The notes below the pieces were generated by a model. It was given only the letters and a program-made list of their open reading frames with translations, was not told where the DNA came from and did no database searches. The position numbers were made by a program, and so were the translations under genes. From CAYSCZ01 sp051155775 (GTDB taxonomy: Bacteria; Bacteroidota; Bacteroidia; Cytophagales; Cyclobacteriaceae), in the NCBI GenBank assembly GCA_051155775.1, contig DAXETV010000021.1, forward strand, positions 1-64,000: a DNA stretch of 64,000 bases, written 5' to 3'. Shown in pieces: positions 14,525 through 23,353 of this stretch (position 1 is its first letter; each line of letters starts with the position of its first letter).

Positions 14525-16729
14525 TTAATAAAATTTATCCAATATACCAATTTGTGCGGCTACTGTCCAGTTGAAAGCCTCCAAATTACTAACGCCAACA
14601 CCTGCTTTATCATCAGCAACTATATTTTCAGCACTCATACCAGCTTTAAACTCCTGATCACGATCGCTATCTGATAAATCCTGAACAATATCAGAGATAC
14701 TTCGATCGAACAATTGAAATACATTTTCCTGAATGATTAGTCTTCCTGAGAAATAATTCTCTGATGTTGCTTCATCCTGAATCGTAAGGAATGCGTTTTC
14801 CGGAATACCGGTAAAGTGACAAAATTCTATTAATCCAGATGCTCCGTCACGCAGCATGGCTATATCATCCTCTTCAATGTTTAATGATCCATACCTCAGG
14901 GAAAACCCTTCACTATCATCACTATCAGGGCCATCAATTTCAAGGGCATTATTTGAATATTGACCGCCCTGGTATATAAAGTTTTCAATCCTGCCATAAT
15001 ATCCCTGTTCAATATCGTAACCATCATCATCCACTGACCAAACGACAGAATTTGTAACGTTTACATTTCCACCGTAAAAAGTAATCCCATCATCCAAACC
15101 TCCATAGACCTCTATATGATCAATGCGCGTGCCTTGACCAACACCTCCTAAAAACAGTCCATCTGATTCTGCCCCGGGTGACAAGGTTGCACCGGTATGC
15201 CTTATAGAAACATACTTCAATATTCCAGAACTATGCCCCGCATCATTCCCTCCAGCCTCGAGTAGCTCATTTTTGGGCAAAAGATCCTCTATAATATCAG
15301 ATGATTCACTTCCACTTATTGGTGCCCGGCCCAGAATATATAATCCACCCCAAAGCCCTTTATCATCTGCCGACAAACTTCCTTTTACGGCCCCCGGGTA
15401 AATTTCGTCTTCAACAGTGGTGAATATTATAGGTTCGTCCGGCGTACCTTCTGCAAACAACATGGCATCCCTTGAAATGATCAAAGCTGCAGCTTCGCTA
15501 CTCTCGTTATTTCCTTTGATGATCGTTCCCGGTTCTATGGTGAGAGAAACATCAGGCCCTACATACACCTGTCCTTCCAATAAGTATATATTCTGATTGG
15601 TCCACACTTCATCTGATGTGATAACACCTGATTTAATAATTACGCCACCTGATGATGGATCACTTTTGTAACTAAGCAATACATCAGCTTCAGAGCAATT
15701 GCCACCGCTATCACATATCCTGTAAGAAAATGTTTCAAACTCAGGAGGTACTATTTCGATTCCTGTATATTCTAGTTTAATAAATTTGTAGGGCTTTCCG
15801 TTATCAAATGTCTCGCTTTCGATGCTGGCAACAGTAAATCCGGAAGCAGGCTGACTGGTTATTTCGAGTTCAATGTTTTCTATTCTATCGCATATCAGGT
15901 CATTCTCCAGCACGTCTAAAAGCATACCTTCATTCATCAATTCTACAAGTGCATCATTGGTGACATCTATGGTATATTCATCAAAATTTGCTGCTGGCAG
16001 GCCATCACAAAACACACTGTCTTCATATTCTTCGACGACATCTACAAGCACAAGGCCTCTACTGATATACTCATTTCCCTCCTCATCAATAAGGGTTAGG
16101 GAATAGATAAAATCGTCGCTGCCGGTGAATGATGAGTCGGAAGTATATACAAATTCAAACAAATCACCCAGTTCAACCTCTCCGTGATTTGGCTCAGCAA
16201 ACAATTCCACAATTGCCCCGGCAGTTTGCCCAACACAATAGCCGTCGTTTACAATAACATTTATTTCAATGGGTTCACCGCGCCTGGCCGTTAACCTGTC
16301 GGTAAGGGCACCATTAAAGCAAGGAATATCTTCGGTACTTTCGCGCATGACCACCTCGACTGAATCCGAATCCAGCACTTCACCATTTTCACTGGCAACG
16401 ATATCAATAACAAATACGTCTTTTCCACTAGTGAAATCCGTATGAGGCTCATATAATACCATACCCACGTCCATGAATGTTAGAACACCCTTTTCTGGTG
16501 CAATTCTGGCTTGAATCTGTACCGGCTGGGAGGTTCTCAAACCTTGATTCAGATCAATTAATAATGACGTATTGGGTAAGGCAGAGTATGAATCTTTAAT
16601 AACCAGTGTCTCTGATGCCGGAAGCTGAAACTCATCGTCTTCATACTTATCGCAACCGGACATGATTACCAGAAAGCCGATGACTAAACCTATTAAAATA
16701 GCAAATCGATAAAAATTAATTTTTTTCAT
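14525..16729 (-). CDS. Large surface lipoprotein with Ig/cadherin-like repeats and beta-helix-like region
   Basis: A 734-residue protein with a lipoprotein signal: hydrophobic stretch FAILIGLVIGFLVIMSGC, lipobox Cys at about residue 25 when started at 16729. The mature N-terminal half is acidic and repetitive (Asp/Glu-rich strands such as GEVLDSDSVEVVM and GSDDFIYSLTLIDEEGNEY), resembling cadherin/Ig-like tandem domains. The C-terminal half (from about 370) has QVYVGPDVSLTIEPGTIIKG, GLWGGLYILGRAPI, LKYVSIRHTGATL and IDHIEVYGGLDDGITFYGGNVNVTNSVVWS, the short repeated strand pattern of right-handed beta-helix surface proteins of Bacteroidota. Probably an outer-surface protein; binding partner unknown. 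The divergent neighbour is an outer-membrane protein. Confidence 0.75.
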   Translation of the reverse strand: MKKINFYRFAILIGLVIGFLVIMSGCDKYEDDEFQLPASETLVIKDSYSALPNTSLLIDLNQGLRTSQPVQIQARIAPEKGVLTFMDVGMVLYEPHTDFTSGKDVFVIDIVASENGEVLDSDSVEVVMRESTEDIPCFNGALTDRLTARRGEPIEINVIVNDGYCVGQTAGAIVELFAEPNHGEVELGDLFEFVYTSDSSFTGSDDFIYSLTLIDEEGNEYISRGLVLVDVVEEYEDSVFCDGLPAANFDEYTIDVTNDALVELMNEGMLLDVLENDLICDRIENIELEITSQPASGFTVASIESETFDNGKPYKFIKLEYTGIEIVPPEFETFSYRICDSGGNCSEADVLLSYKSDPSSGGVIIKSGVITSDEVWTNQNIYLLEGQVYVGPDVSLTIEPGTIIKGNNESSEAAALIISRDAMLFAEGTPDEPIIFTTVEDEIYPGAVKGSLSADDKGLWGGLYILGRAPISGSESSDIIEDLLPKNELLEAGGNDAGHSSGILKYVSIRHTGATLSPGAESDGLFLGGVGQGTRIDHIEVYGGLDDGITFYGGNVNVTNSVVWSVDDDGYDIEQGYYGRIENFIYQGGQYSNNALEIDGPDSDDSEGFSLRYGSLNIEEDDIAMLRDGASGLIEFCHFTGIPENAFLTIQDEATSENYFSGRLIIQENVFQLFDRSISDIVQDLSDSDRDQEFKAGMSAENIVADDKAGVGVSNLEAFNWTVAAQIGILDKFY

Positions 16730-16903
16730 AATTGTGTCAGTTAATTGATACACAAAATTTATCTGTTTGGGCCCACATCAGATTGTATTTTTGCATGTTC
16801 TTCATTCATAGGACAAACCCTGCTTATAATTGGTTGGGTTCATTAAAAATTTAATACAAAATGGTTCAAAATTTGCTAAATTCAGCACAACATAGCTTAA
16901 CCA

Positions 16904-17662
16904 ATGAAACAAATATTCACCATAATTATACTGACAGGCATTACTAATTTTTTATATGGTCAGTATATTTCACTTCAGCCAACGGTTGGCCTTCCGCAAA
17001 ACGATTTTAATGAAGCCACAGATGCCACGGGTTTTGGGATCGACTTAACAGGATTATATCAATTCCATGAGATTTTTGGTGTAGGGGCGAGTGCTAATTA
17101 CATAATTTATGGCCTTAATTATCAAGATCAGGACCTTTTTGCCCAAATAACCTCTGGCAATACGGTGATAGGTCAGATTGAGATCCCTTTAACCATGGTG
17201 AATACCAATTGGCTCTTTGGTTTTCATAGTATTTTAAGGGCCACAGCACCTACAACAGGCTTCAAACCATACATCGAAGGATTATTAGGGTTTAGATATA
17301 TTTCAACGGCGACAAAAGTCAGGGATCGCAGCTCAGACAGCCGATGGAGCAATGACGATGACGATGTAATATTCAGGGTAAATAATATCAATGATTGGAT
17401 TTTTAGCTATGGATTTGGTGGTGGATTTATGATTCGATTGGCGCCAAAAGTTTATTTTGATTTAAGGGCTCACTTTTTATATGGTGGTGATGCTGAATTT
17501 TATGACGGATCTGACACAGAAAAATGGGAAGTTACATTTTCAGGAGGAAACTTTGATCCTGAGACCGTAGATGGAGACAACCTGGAATTTGGTGCTGAAC
17601 CCCGTAAGTCAGAAACTGACATTCTTATGTTACAATTTGGAGTCGGCTTTAAATTTAAATGA
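16904..17662 (+). CDS. Outer-membrane beta-barrel protein
   Basis: A 252-residue exported protein with a signal peptide (MKQIFTIIILTGITNFLYGQ). Alternating strands (SLQPTVGLPQNDFNEATDATGFGIDLTGLYQF, IFGVGASANYIIYGLNY, NWLFGFHSILRATA, GFKPYIEGLLGFRYIS) end in a strand MLQFGVGFKFK with terminal aromatic residues, as expected for an outer-membrane barrel. The loop RDRSSDSRWSNDDDDVIF is acidic. No named family. Divergent from the lipoprotein gene and convergent with no spacer against the small membrane-protein gene at 17663. Confidence 0.8.
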   Translation: MKQIFTIIILTGITNFLYGQYISLQPTVGLPQNDFNEATDATGFGIDLTGLYQFHEIFGVGASANYIIYGLNYQDQDLFAQITSGNTVIGQIEIPLTMVNTNWLFGFHSILRATAPTTGFKPYIEGLLGFRYISTATKVRDRSSDSRWSNDDDDVIFRVNNINDWIFSYGFGGGFMIRLAPKVYFDLRAHFLYGGDAEFYDGSDTEKWEVTFSGGNFDPETVDGDNLEFGAEPRKSETDILMLQFGVGFKFK

Positions 17663-17902
17663 TCACCGTTTAATTGCTTCCATCTTAATTTTAAACTTTA
17701 AAGCATCTATGGCCAGCGCCGCTCCAAGGTTAAAGATAATCAAAGCCAGAGTACCTAAACCAACCCATATCCAAAAAGAGACGCCTTCATGTTTTAAAAA
17801 TGCTACTTCTATTACAAAACATAACCCAAATCCTAATAAGGATAAGCCTAACCCACCCTGTAGTAGCCAGCGTTTTTTTAATTTTTTATACTGTTTATCC
17901 AT
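17663..17902 (-). CDS. Small two-helix membrane protein, unknown function
   Basis: A 79-residue protein starting MDKQYKKLKKRWLLQ. Two hydrophobic segments, LGLSLLGFGLCFVIEVAFL and FWIWVGLGTLALIIFNLGAALAI, are separated by a short polar loop (KHEGVS). It is basic at both ends, so both termini are probably cytoplasmic. I chose the ATG at 17902 over one at 17932 because the added residues look non-native. Similar unnamed proteins occur in Bacteroidota. No context for function. Confidence 0.65.
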   Translation of the reverse strand: MDKQYKKLKKRWLLQGGLGLSLLGFGLCFVIEVAFLKHEGVSFWIWVGLGTLALIIFNLGAALAIDALKFKIKMEAIKR

Positions 17903-17977
17903 ATCGTAAAATTGAATAATTATATCAAACAAAAAGTTTAGTCAAATATCTTGTTAGATAGATCATTTAATATTTTT

Positions 17978-18286
17978 ATGATATTAGAAGAGGCTTATAA
18001 AAAAGCAGGAATTTTTGGATATCTTAAAGGATCTGAGTTTATTTCTGACTATGGATCCAGATGCTTCGTCGTTGATCTTGTTGTTGCACCCACAGATAAA
18101 ATACTAAGCAGGTCGTATTTGATCATATATCTTAAGTTTAAAGAGCTTTTTAAAGAAAAAAATATAAAGCCTCCATTCGCAATTCATCATTTTACCATCT
18201 ATGTAATTGTAAAGAATGAATTTGAAAACATAGAATACTACCCCATAAAAGATTTCACTCAGAAATTTGGCCTTGACCTATATTAA
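17978..18286 (+). CDS. Hypothetical protein of about 102 residues
   Basis: A short soluble protein with a mixed alpha/beta look (MILEEAYKKAGIFGYLKGSEFISDYGSRCFVVDLVVAP ... HHFTIYVIVKNEFENIEYYPIKDFTQKFGLDLY). The ATG at 17978 is chosen; an upstream TTG at 17951 would add nine residues. Codon use and amino-acid composition look coding, and it ends 2 bp before the convergent response-regulator gene. I do not recognise a family. Confidence 0.5.
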   Translation: MILEEAYKKAGIFGYLKGSEFISDYGSRCFVVDLVVAPTDKILSRSYLIIYLKFKELFKEKNIKPPFAIHHFTIYVIVKNEFENIEYYPIKDFTQKFGLDLY

Positions 18287-18288
18287 TA

Positions 18289-19050
18289 CTAAGCGTCCAA
18301 CCATATCTTGAAGTCCATGGCTTTTTCCCGGCTAATCACCACTTCATTGTTTGTTTCAGGTATCAGTTCAACCAATAGTTTCCCATTAAAATATTTGTTT
18401 GTTGCTTTTATACTATGATAGGAGATGCAATATTGCCTGTTCACTCGATAGAATTTTTCCGGATCCAGTATTACTTCCAGGTCATCCATGGTGTAATCGA
18501 TATGATATTTTCTACCTTTATGATTAACCAAAAAAACCAATCCTTCTTTCGTGAAGAAGTAAGCTACTTCTTCGATAGCGGTAGATAATAACCGATCCCC
18601 AAATTTTATTAAAAACCGTTTTTTATAAGCTTTCCCGGTATTCTGGATTTTTTTTAATATCTCCAAATAATCCGGTTGTTCGGATGCAAATACTGACCTA
18701 AAGTTTTTCAGCTTGGTTAAGCTTTTCTTAACATTCTCTATCTTAAGAGGTTTTAGTAAGTAGTCGATGCTGTTTACCTGGAATGCTTTTAGGGTATATT
18801 CATCAAAAGCTGTCGTAAAAATCACAGGAACGTTAACCTGCACTTCTTTGAAAATCTCAAAACTGTGCCCATCCGAAAGTTGGATATCCATAAATATCAG
18901 GTCTGGCTGTTCATGAGCTTGTAAATACTTTATACTATTTTCCACACTATCTAATACCTCCACAATATCCAGATCTTCATCCAGATCATCCAGTATTTTT
19001 TGTAACCTTCTGAAGGCAGGAGCCTCATCTTCGATGATTAGTACTTTCAT
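18289..19050 (-). CDS. LytTR-family response regulator
   Basis: A 253-residue regulator with a receiver domain (residues 1-120; acidic pocket Glu7-Asp8, phospho-acceptor Asp55 in IFMDIQLSDG, later Thr and Lys in FTTAFDEYTLKAF and YLLKPLK). A LytTR DNA-binding domain follows at about 145-250 (KRFLIKFGDRLLSTAIEEVAYFFTKEGLVFLVNHKGRKYHIDYTMDDLEVILDPEKFYRVNRQYCIS). It overlaps the upstream histidine kinase gene by 4 bp, so the pair is translationally coupled. It probably regulates the divergent TonB-dependent receptor or unlinked genes. Confidence 0.95.
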   Translation of the reverse strand: MKVLIIEDEAPAFRRLQKILDDLDEDLDIVEVLDSVENSIKYLQAHEQPDLIFMDIQLSDGHSFEIFKEVQVNVPVIFTTAFDEYTLKAFQVNSIDYLLKPLKIENVKKSLTKLKNFRSVFASEQPDYLEILKKIQNTGKAYKKRFLIKFGDRLLSTAIEEVAYFFTKEGLVFLVNHKGRKYHIDYTMDDLEVILDPEKFYRVNRQYCISYHSIKATNKYFNGKLLVELIPETNNEVVISREKAMDFKIWLDA

Positions 19051-20090
19051 GAAACAGTAAATGCTTTTTCTTCCTGATATATTTTTACTAAAGGGATGGC
19101 CACGATAAAGCTTTGAGCGGTGGATATGACCTCAATTTCCTTCTCTGTCAGAAATTCGTATCTTCTTCTTATATTTTCCAGACCTTTTTTAGTCGAAGCT
19201 TTCACATTATTTTTTCGTTGGAGGTTATTTTTCACAAAAACCGTCCGATCTTGTTCAACATATACATTAATGGTTAGAGGATTAGACCGGGAGATAACGT
19301 TATGTTTAATGGCATTTTCAATTAACATCTGTATGGTAAGCGGTGCCACATAAGTTTCGTCATTTAAATAGGAAGGTATTTTGAAATTAACGATCAGATT
19401 GGAATCAAACCGCATCTTCAATAAATAAACATAAGCTTTAACAAAATTTATTTCAGTTTGTAGTGTTACTAGTTCTTTATCCTGCTGTTGTATAATATAT
19501 CGGTAAACATCTGAAAGCTTTTCTGTAAAATTCAGTGCCTGTGGTGACTTTTCTTCGATCAGGTTTGTAAGTGTATTAAGATTATTAAATAAAAAATGAG
19601 GGCTCATTTGATCTTTAAGCGTTTCGTACTGAGATCGCAGGTGCTGACTTTTTATGGCTTCTGCCTCTTTGATCGTTTTTTTCCACTGACCAAAGAAATA
19701 GGTAGCTTCATAAATTGGAACAACAATCATTGAAGCGATGAAATTCACATCTAAATAGCTAAAGACTATCTGGGGATTACTGAAAACCTCACCGAATGTT
19801 ATCTCATTTTTCAGGAAAACAGAGAAAAACAATTCACCTGAAACCAAAAACAATGAAATAGATATTACAGTGGTAATAATTCGTTTCATCGTTGCTGCAT
19901 AGGAAGCATATTTTCTTCGGAAATACATAACGATCAAGTAGCAGCCATTCCAATAGAAAGTAGTATAAAAGAGTGAATGAATTATCCTCGTTGTGAATGG
20001 TTCGTTTTCCCGATCCTTCACAAGGATAGCTATAAATACAGCCAACACCACAATCCCTGTCCACCGAAAATGTATCTCCTTTAATCTCAT
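19047..20090 (-). CDS. LytS-like sensor histidine kinase
   Basis: A 347-residue kinase of the His_kinase/HATPase (LytS/YehU) class. Four hydrophobic helices occupy the first 135 residues without an obvious periplasmic sensor domain. A coiled linker leads to the phosphorylation motif DQMSPHFLFNNLNTL (His165), then QMLIENAIKHN (N-box) and the ATPase end with GLENIRRRYEFL. Partner of the LytTR regulator encoded immediately downstream. Its 5' end faces the TonB receptor gene across 241 bp. The stimulus is unknown; the cytoplasmic part begins with the helix KEAEAIKSQHLRSQYETLKD. Confidence 0.94.
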   Translation of the reverse strand: MRLKEIHFRWTGIVVLAVFIAILVKDRENEPFTTRIIHSLFYTTFYWNGCYLIVMYFRRKYASYAATMKRIITTVISISLFLVSGELFFSVFLKNEITFGEVFSNPQIVFSYLDVNFIASMIVVPIYEATYFFGQWKKTIKEAEAIKSQHLRSQYETLKDQMSPHFLFNNLNTLTNLIEEKSPQALNFTEKLSDVYRYIIQQQDKELVTLQTEINFVKAYVYLLKMRFDSNLIVNFKIPSYLNDETYVAPLTIQMLIENAIKHNVISRSNPLTINVYVEQDRTVFVKNNLQRKNNVKASTKKGLENIRRRYEFLTEKEIEVISTAQSFIVAIPLVKIYQEEKAFTVS

Positions 20091-20268
20091 TGTTAAACTA
20101 AATTACTAATTAAATCAATGGCTTACCGCAATAAGCATTTTAAACTGTCATCAATCTTCAATGAAGCGATCCAAAAAGTGGATGAAATGAATTAAGGGGT
20201 ATGCACTTCTATATTTACATTTTGACCCCGTTATCTGACATTTCAATCTTCATTAAATCAACTCTATT

Positions 20269-20300
20269 GCATGTTATTATAATTCAATATTTTAACATGC
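20269..20300. promoter_or_regulatory. Inverted repeat upstream of TonB-dependent receptor gene
   Basis: Perfect 8-bp arms gcatgtta (20269-20276) and taacatgc (20293-20300) flank 16 AT-rich bases, ending 31 bp before the receptor start codon. This could be a regulator site or a leader hairpin. LytTR proteins usually bind direct repeats, so this may belong to a different regulator. Confidence 0.4.
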
Positions 20301-20331
20301 GTAGTATCGGTCAAAAAAGGTAACAACAACC

Positions 20332-22740
20332 ATGAGAAACTTACTACTTATTTTAATAATGATTGCTTTATCCCTTACATCTTCATTTTCCCAAAACCAA
20401 ACAGTTAAAGGAACAGTAAAGGATGCTCAATCAGAATATCCACTCCTTGGGGCTACGGTTATGGTGATCGGATCGGATCCGGTGATCGGCGCCATAACAG
20501 ACCTGGCTGGTAATTTTTCGCTTAAAGATGTTCCGGTTGGCAGACAGTCTATTGCAATAAAATTTGTGGGATATAAATCTTTGACTTTACCAAATGTACT
20601 TGTAACAGCAGGTAAAGAAGTGATACTTACCATTAAATTGGAAGAATCAGTAGAAACGCTTGAAGAGATTGTCATTTCTACCGATGCAAATAAAGACCTG
20701 CCCATCAATGAATTAGCCAAAGTAAGTGCCCGTACCTTTAGCCTGGAAGAGGTGAACAGGTTTTCTGGAGGGCGAAATGATGTTTCCCGACTGGTTGCTA
20801 ACTTTGCAGGCGTAAGCACGCCAGACGACTCCAGAAACGATATTGTAGTAAGGGGTAACTCCCCGGTTGGTTTGTTGTGGCGCATCAATGGCATACCTAT
20901 CGCTACGACCAACCACTTTGCTACCTTAGGAACAACCGGGGGTCCCGTGAGCGCCCTCAACACTAACTTGTTACGTACTTCTGATTTTATAAGCGGCGCT
21001 TTTCCGGCTGAATATGGAAACGCCAATGCTGCTGTATTTGATGTGAATTTCAGGGAAGGAAATAAAGACATCTATGAATATACCGGTCAGGTAGCTTTCA
21101 ACGGGGTGGAGTTTATGGCAGAAGGGCCTTTGTCAAGAAAAAACAACGCATCGTTTGTGGCATCCTATCGGTATGGTATCGCCGGTGTAGCAGCTACAGG
21201 CACCTCCTCGGTACCTTATTTTCAGGATTTTTCTTTTAATATGGACTTGGGAAAATCAAAACTTGGCCGGTTTAAATTATTTGGTTTTGGGGGCTTAAGT
21301 AGTATCGATTTTCTGGGCGATGATATAGACGAAAATGATTTGTTTGCAAATCCTAATGAGGATGCGTTTGTTGAAAATGAGCTGGGATTAATCGGACTGT
21401 CCCATAACATCAGGCTGAACAAAAACACTTATCTTCAAAGTGCTATCGGGTATTCTATCAATGGTAATGAGTATATCCAGGATAATCTTATCAGAAATGA
21501 AGCGGGGGAAACTATCACCCGGTATAGAGCCACCGAAGCTGATAATAGAGATGACCGATTTAGTTTTTCTACACAACTGAATAAAAAATACAGTGCCAGA
21601 TTTAGTTTAAGAGCCGGTTATTTGGTAGAATTATTTAATCTGAAAGGAACTGTCCTTGACAGGGATAACCGCCCGGACTCAGAGATACCTGACAGCGATA
21701 ATGATGAGGTCCCGGATTTTTTTCTCACCGTGAGGGCTGTTGATAGAAACTTCACCCTTAATCAACCCTATGTTCAGGGAGAATATAAATTTAGTGATGA
21801 TTTAAGCATTACGGGTGGCCTACATGCTCAATATCTAAGCATTAATGATGATTTTGTTTTGGAACCAAGGTTTGGAGCAAGCTGGCAGTTTCAATCATCA
21901 CAAAGGATCAGTTTTGCTTATGGTCTTCATAGTCAAATGGTGCCTTTACCTGTACTTTTTTTACGTGAACAGCAAGAAGATGGCAGTTTTTTAGAAACTA
22001 ACCTTGACCTTGACTTTATGAAGAGCCATCACTTTGTAGTGGGCTATGACAAACAACTGGGAAATGACTGGAGATTAAAAGCGGAAGCTTATTACCAGTC
22101 TTTATTCGACATCCCGGTGGAAATGAATGATTCCAGCTCATACTCAGTGATTAATGAGGGTGGTGATTTTATTTTTGATGAACGTGGCTCATTAGTAAAT
22201 GAAGGATTAGGGTTCAACTATGGTCTGGAGGTTACCTTAGAAAAATTCTTTAGCCGCGGCTATTATGCTTTGTTGACAGCGTCGCTGTTTGAGTCTAAAT
22301 ATGAAGGACAGGATGGTATTACCAGAAATACAGCCTTTAATAATAACTATGTATTCAACTTACTCATGGGGCGTGAATGGAAAATTGGAGCGGCCCAACG
22401 AAATGCAATTACTTTCGACACGCGCCTCACGGCTGCCGGGGGCAGGCCATATACACCGATAAATGAAGAAGAGACAAGGTTAAACAACGGGGATGAGGTA
22501 CTTATGGAAGAAATTGCCTACTCCAATCGATTGAACCCTTATATCCGGTGGGATGTGAAATTTGGATTTCGCCTGAATGCTAAGTCTAAAAAGGTATCCC
22601 ATCAATTTTATGTGGATTTCCAAAATGTATTGGACAGGGAAAACCAGTTTACCCGAAGGTTTAATGAAGTAACCCAGGAAGTAAATGTGGTTGATCAGAT
22701 TGGTTTCTTTCCTGATATTCTTTACCGAATACAATTTTAA
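20332..22740 (+). CDS. TonB-dependent outer-membrane receptor with carboxypeptidase-like regulatory domain
   Basis: An 802-residue receptor. It has a signal peptide (ending SSFSQ), then a carboxypeptidase regulatory-like domain (about 22-105: TVKGTVKDAQSEYPLLGATVMVIGSDP, LKDVPVGRQSIAIKFVGYKS), a plug domain (about 125-235: ARTFSLEEVNRFSGGRNDVSRLVANFAGVSTPDDSRNDIVVRGNSPVGLLWRINGIPI) and a 22-strand-type barrel to the C-terminus. It lacks a neighbouring SusD-type lipoprotein, so it is not a classical SusCD pair, and the ligand cannot be read from context. Divergent from the LytS/LytTR pair. The end DILYRIQF is a normal barrel end. Confidence 0.94.
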   Translation: MRNLLLILIMIALSLTSSFSQNQTVKGTVKDAQSEYPLLGATVMVIGSDPVIGAITDLAGNFSLKDVPVGRQSIAIKFVGYKSLTLPNVLVTAGKEVILTIKLEESVETLEEIVISTDANKDLPINELAKVSARTFSLEEVNRFSGGRNDVSRLVANFAGVSTPDDSRNDIVVRGNSPVGLLWRINGIPIATTNHFATLGTTGGPVSALNTNLLRTSDFISGAFPAEYGNANAAVFDVNFREGNKDIYEYTGQVAFNGVEFMAEGPLSRKNNASFVASYRYGIAGVAATGTSSVPYFQDFSFNMDLGKSKLGRFKLFGFGGLSSIDFLGDDIDENDLFANPNEDAFVENELGLIGLSHNIRLNKNTYLQSAIGYSINGNEYIQDNLIRNEAGETITRYRATEADNRDDRFSFSTQLNKKYSARFSLRAGYLVELFNLKGTVLDRDNRPDSEIPDSDNDEVPDFFLTVRAVDRNFTLNQPYVQGEYKFSDDLSITGGLHAQYLSINDDFVLEPRFGASWQFQSSQRISFAYGLHSQMVPLPVLFLREQQEDGSFLETNLDLDFMKSHHFVVGYDKQLGNDWRLKAEAYYQSLFDIPVEMNDSSSYSVINEGGDFIFDERGSLVNEGLGFNYGLEVTLEKFFSRGYYALLTASLFESKYEGQDGITRNTAFNNNYVFNLLMGREWKIGAAQRNAITFDTRLTAAGGRPYTPINEEETRLNNGDEVLMEEIAYSNRLNPYIRWDVKFGFRLNAKSKKVSHQFYVDFQNVLDRENQFTRRFNEVTQEVNVVDQIGFFPDILYRIQF

Positions 22741-22778
22741 CCCGGAGTTGTGGCTGGCCCGATAGCGGCAACCATGAT

Positions 22779-23258
22779 TTATCTTCTATAAAATATAAAA
22801 TCAGTTACCGGAGGTTCGATGTTATTTTCTTTTAACAAAACAGCCAGCTGTCCCCTGTGATAGGTACTATGATTAACAATATGTAACAATATCTCCCAAA
22901 TCGTATTTTTAAAATCCAAACCCTTACTATTTTTATATTGGATAACAGAATTCAGGTTATAATCTCTCCCGGATTCCAATTTATCAAGTAGTTGACGGGT
23001 TTTCAAATGATTCTTATCATCAAGGTCGGGCATGTTTTCAACCTCCAATGCTCTCCATGGTACCGGTAGGTCAGGCTCTCTATTTATTCTTTTTAACCAG
23101 ATAGACTGAGCATTTAGGATGTGTCCCATTAATGCAACCATTCTATCCGACGGGTCTTCCATTGATTGCATTAAACCAAGGAACGATCGGTTTGCCATTC
23201 GGTTATAATCAAACAGTACAGAAAAATATTCTGCGGTCATTTTTGGATTAGTTGTCAC
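22779..23258 (-). CDS. DinB family protein
   Basis: A 159-residue four-helix-bundle protein of the DinB/YfiT-like metal-binding superfamily. Recognisable residues are in FDYNRMANRSFLGLM, MALMGHILNAQSIWLKR (first metal-ligand His) and the C-terminal ILLHIVNHSTYHRGQLAVLL (two further His), together forming the usual metal site. Members are thiol-transferase-like or resistance proteins, with the substrate mostly unknown. Convergent with the TonB receptor gene, 38 bp apart; stands alone on this strand. Confidence 0.9.
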   Translation of the reverse strand: MTTNPKMTAEYFSVLFDYNRMANRSFLGLMQSMEDPSDRMVALMGHILNAQSIWLKRINREPDLPVPWRALEVENMPDLDDKNHLKTRQLLDKLESGRDYNLNSVIQYKNSKGLDFKNTIWEILLHIVNHSTYHRGQLAVLLKENNIEPPVTDFIFYRR

Positions 23259-23353
23259 TAAAATAAAATATTATTGAAATAAATGATGGTTATTATATTA
23301 ATTTTCCATTTTTAGCAAGATCAATCAATTCTTCAATTTAAAAATCAACTACA

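Noticed and set aside
20427..21071. Long antisense frame opposite the TonB receptor (214 codons)
   Set aside because: It lies fully within a strongly supported receptor gene on the other strand and has a low-complexity, Ser/Leu-heavy shadow translation.
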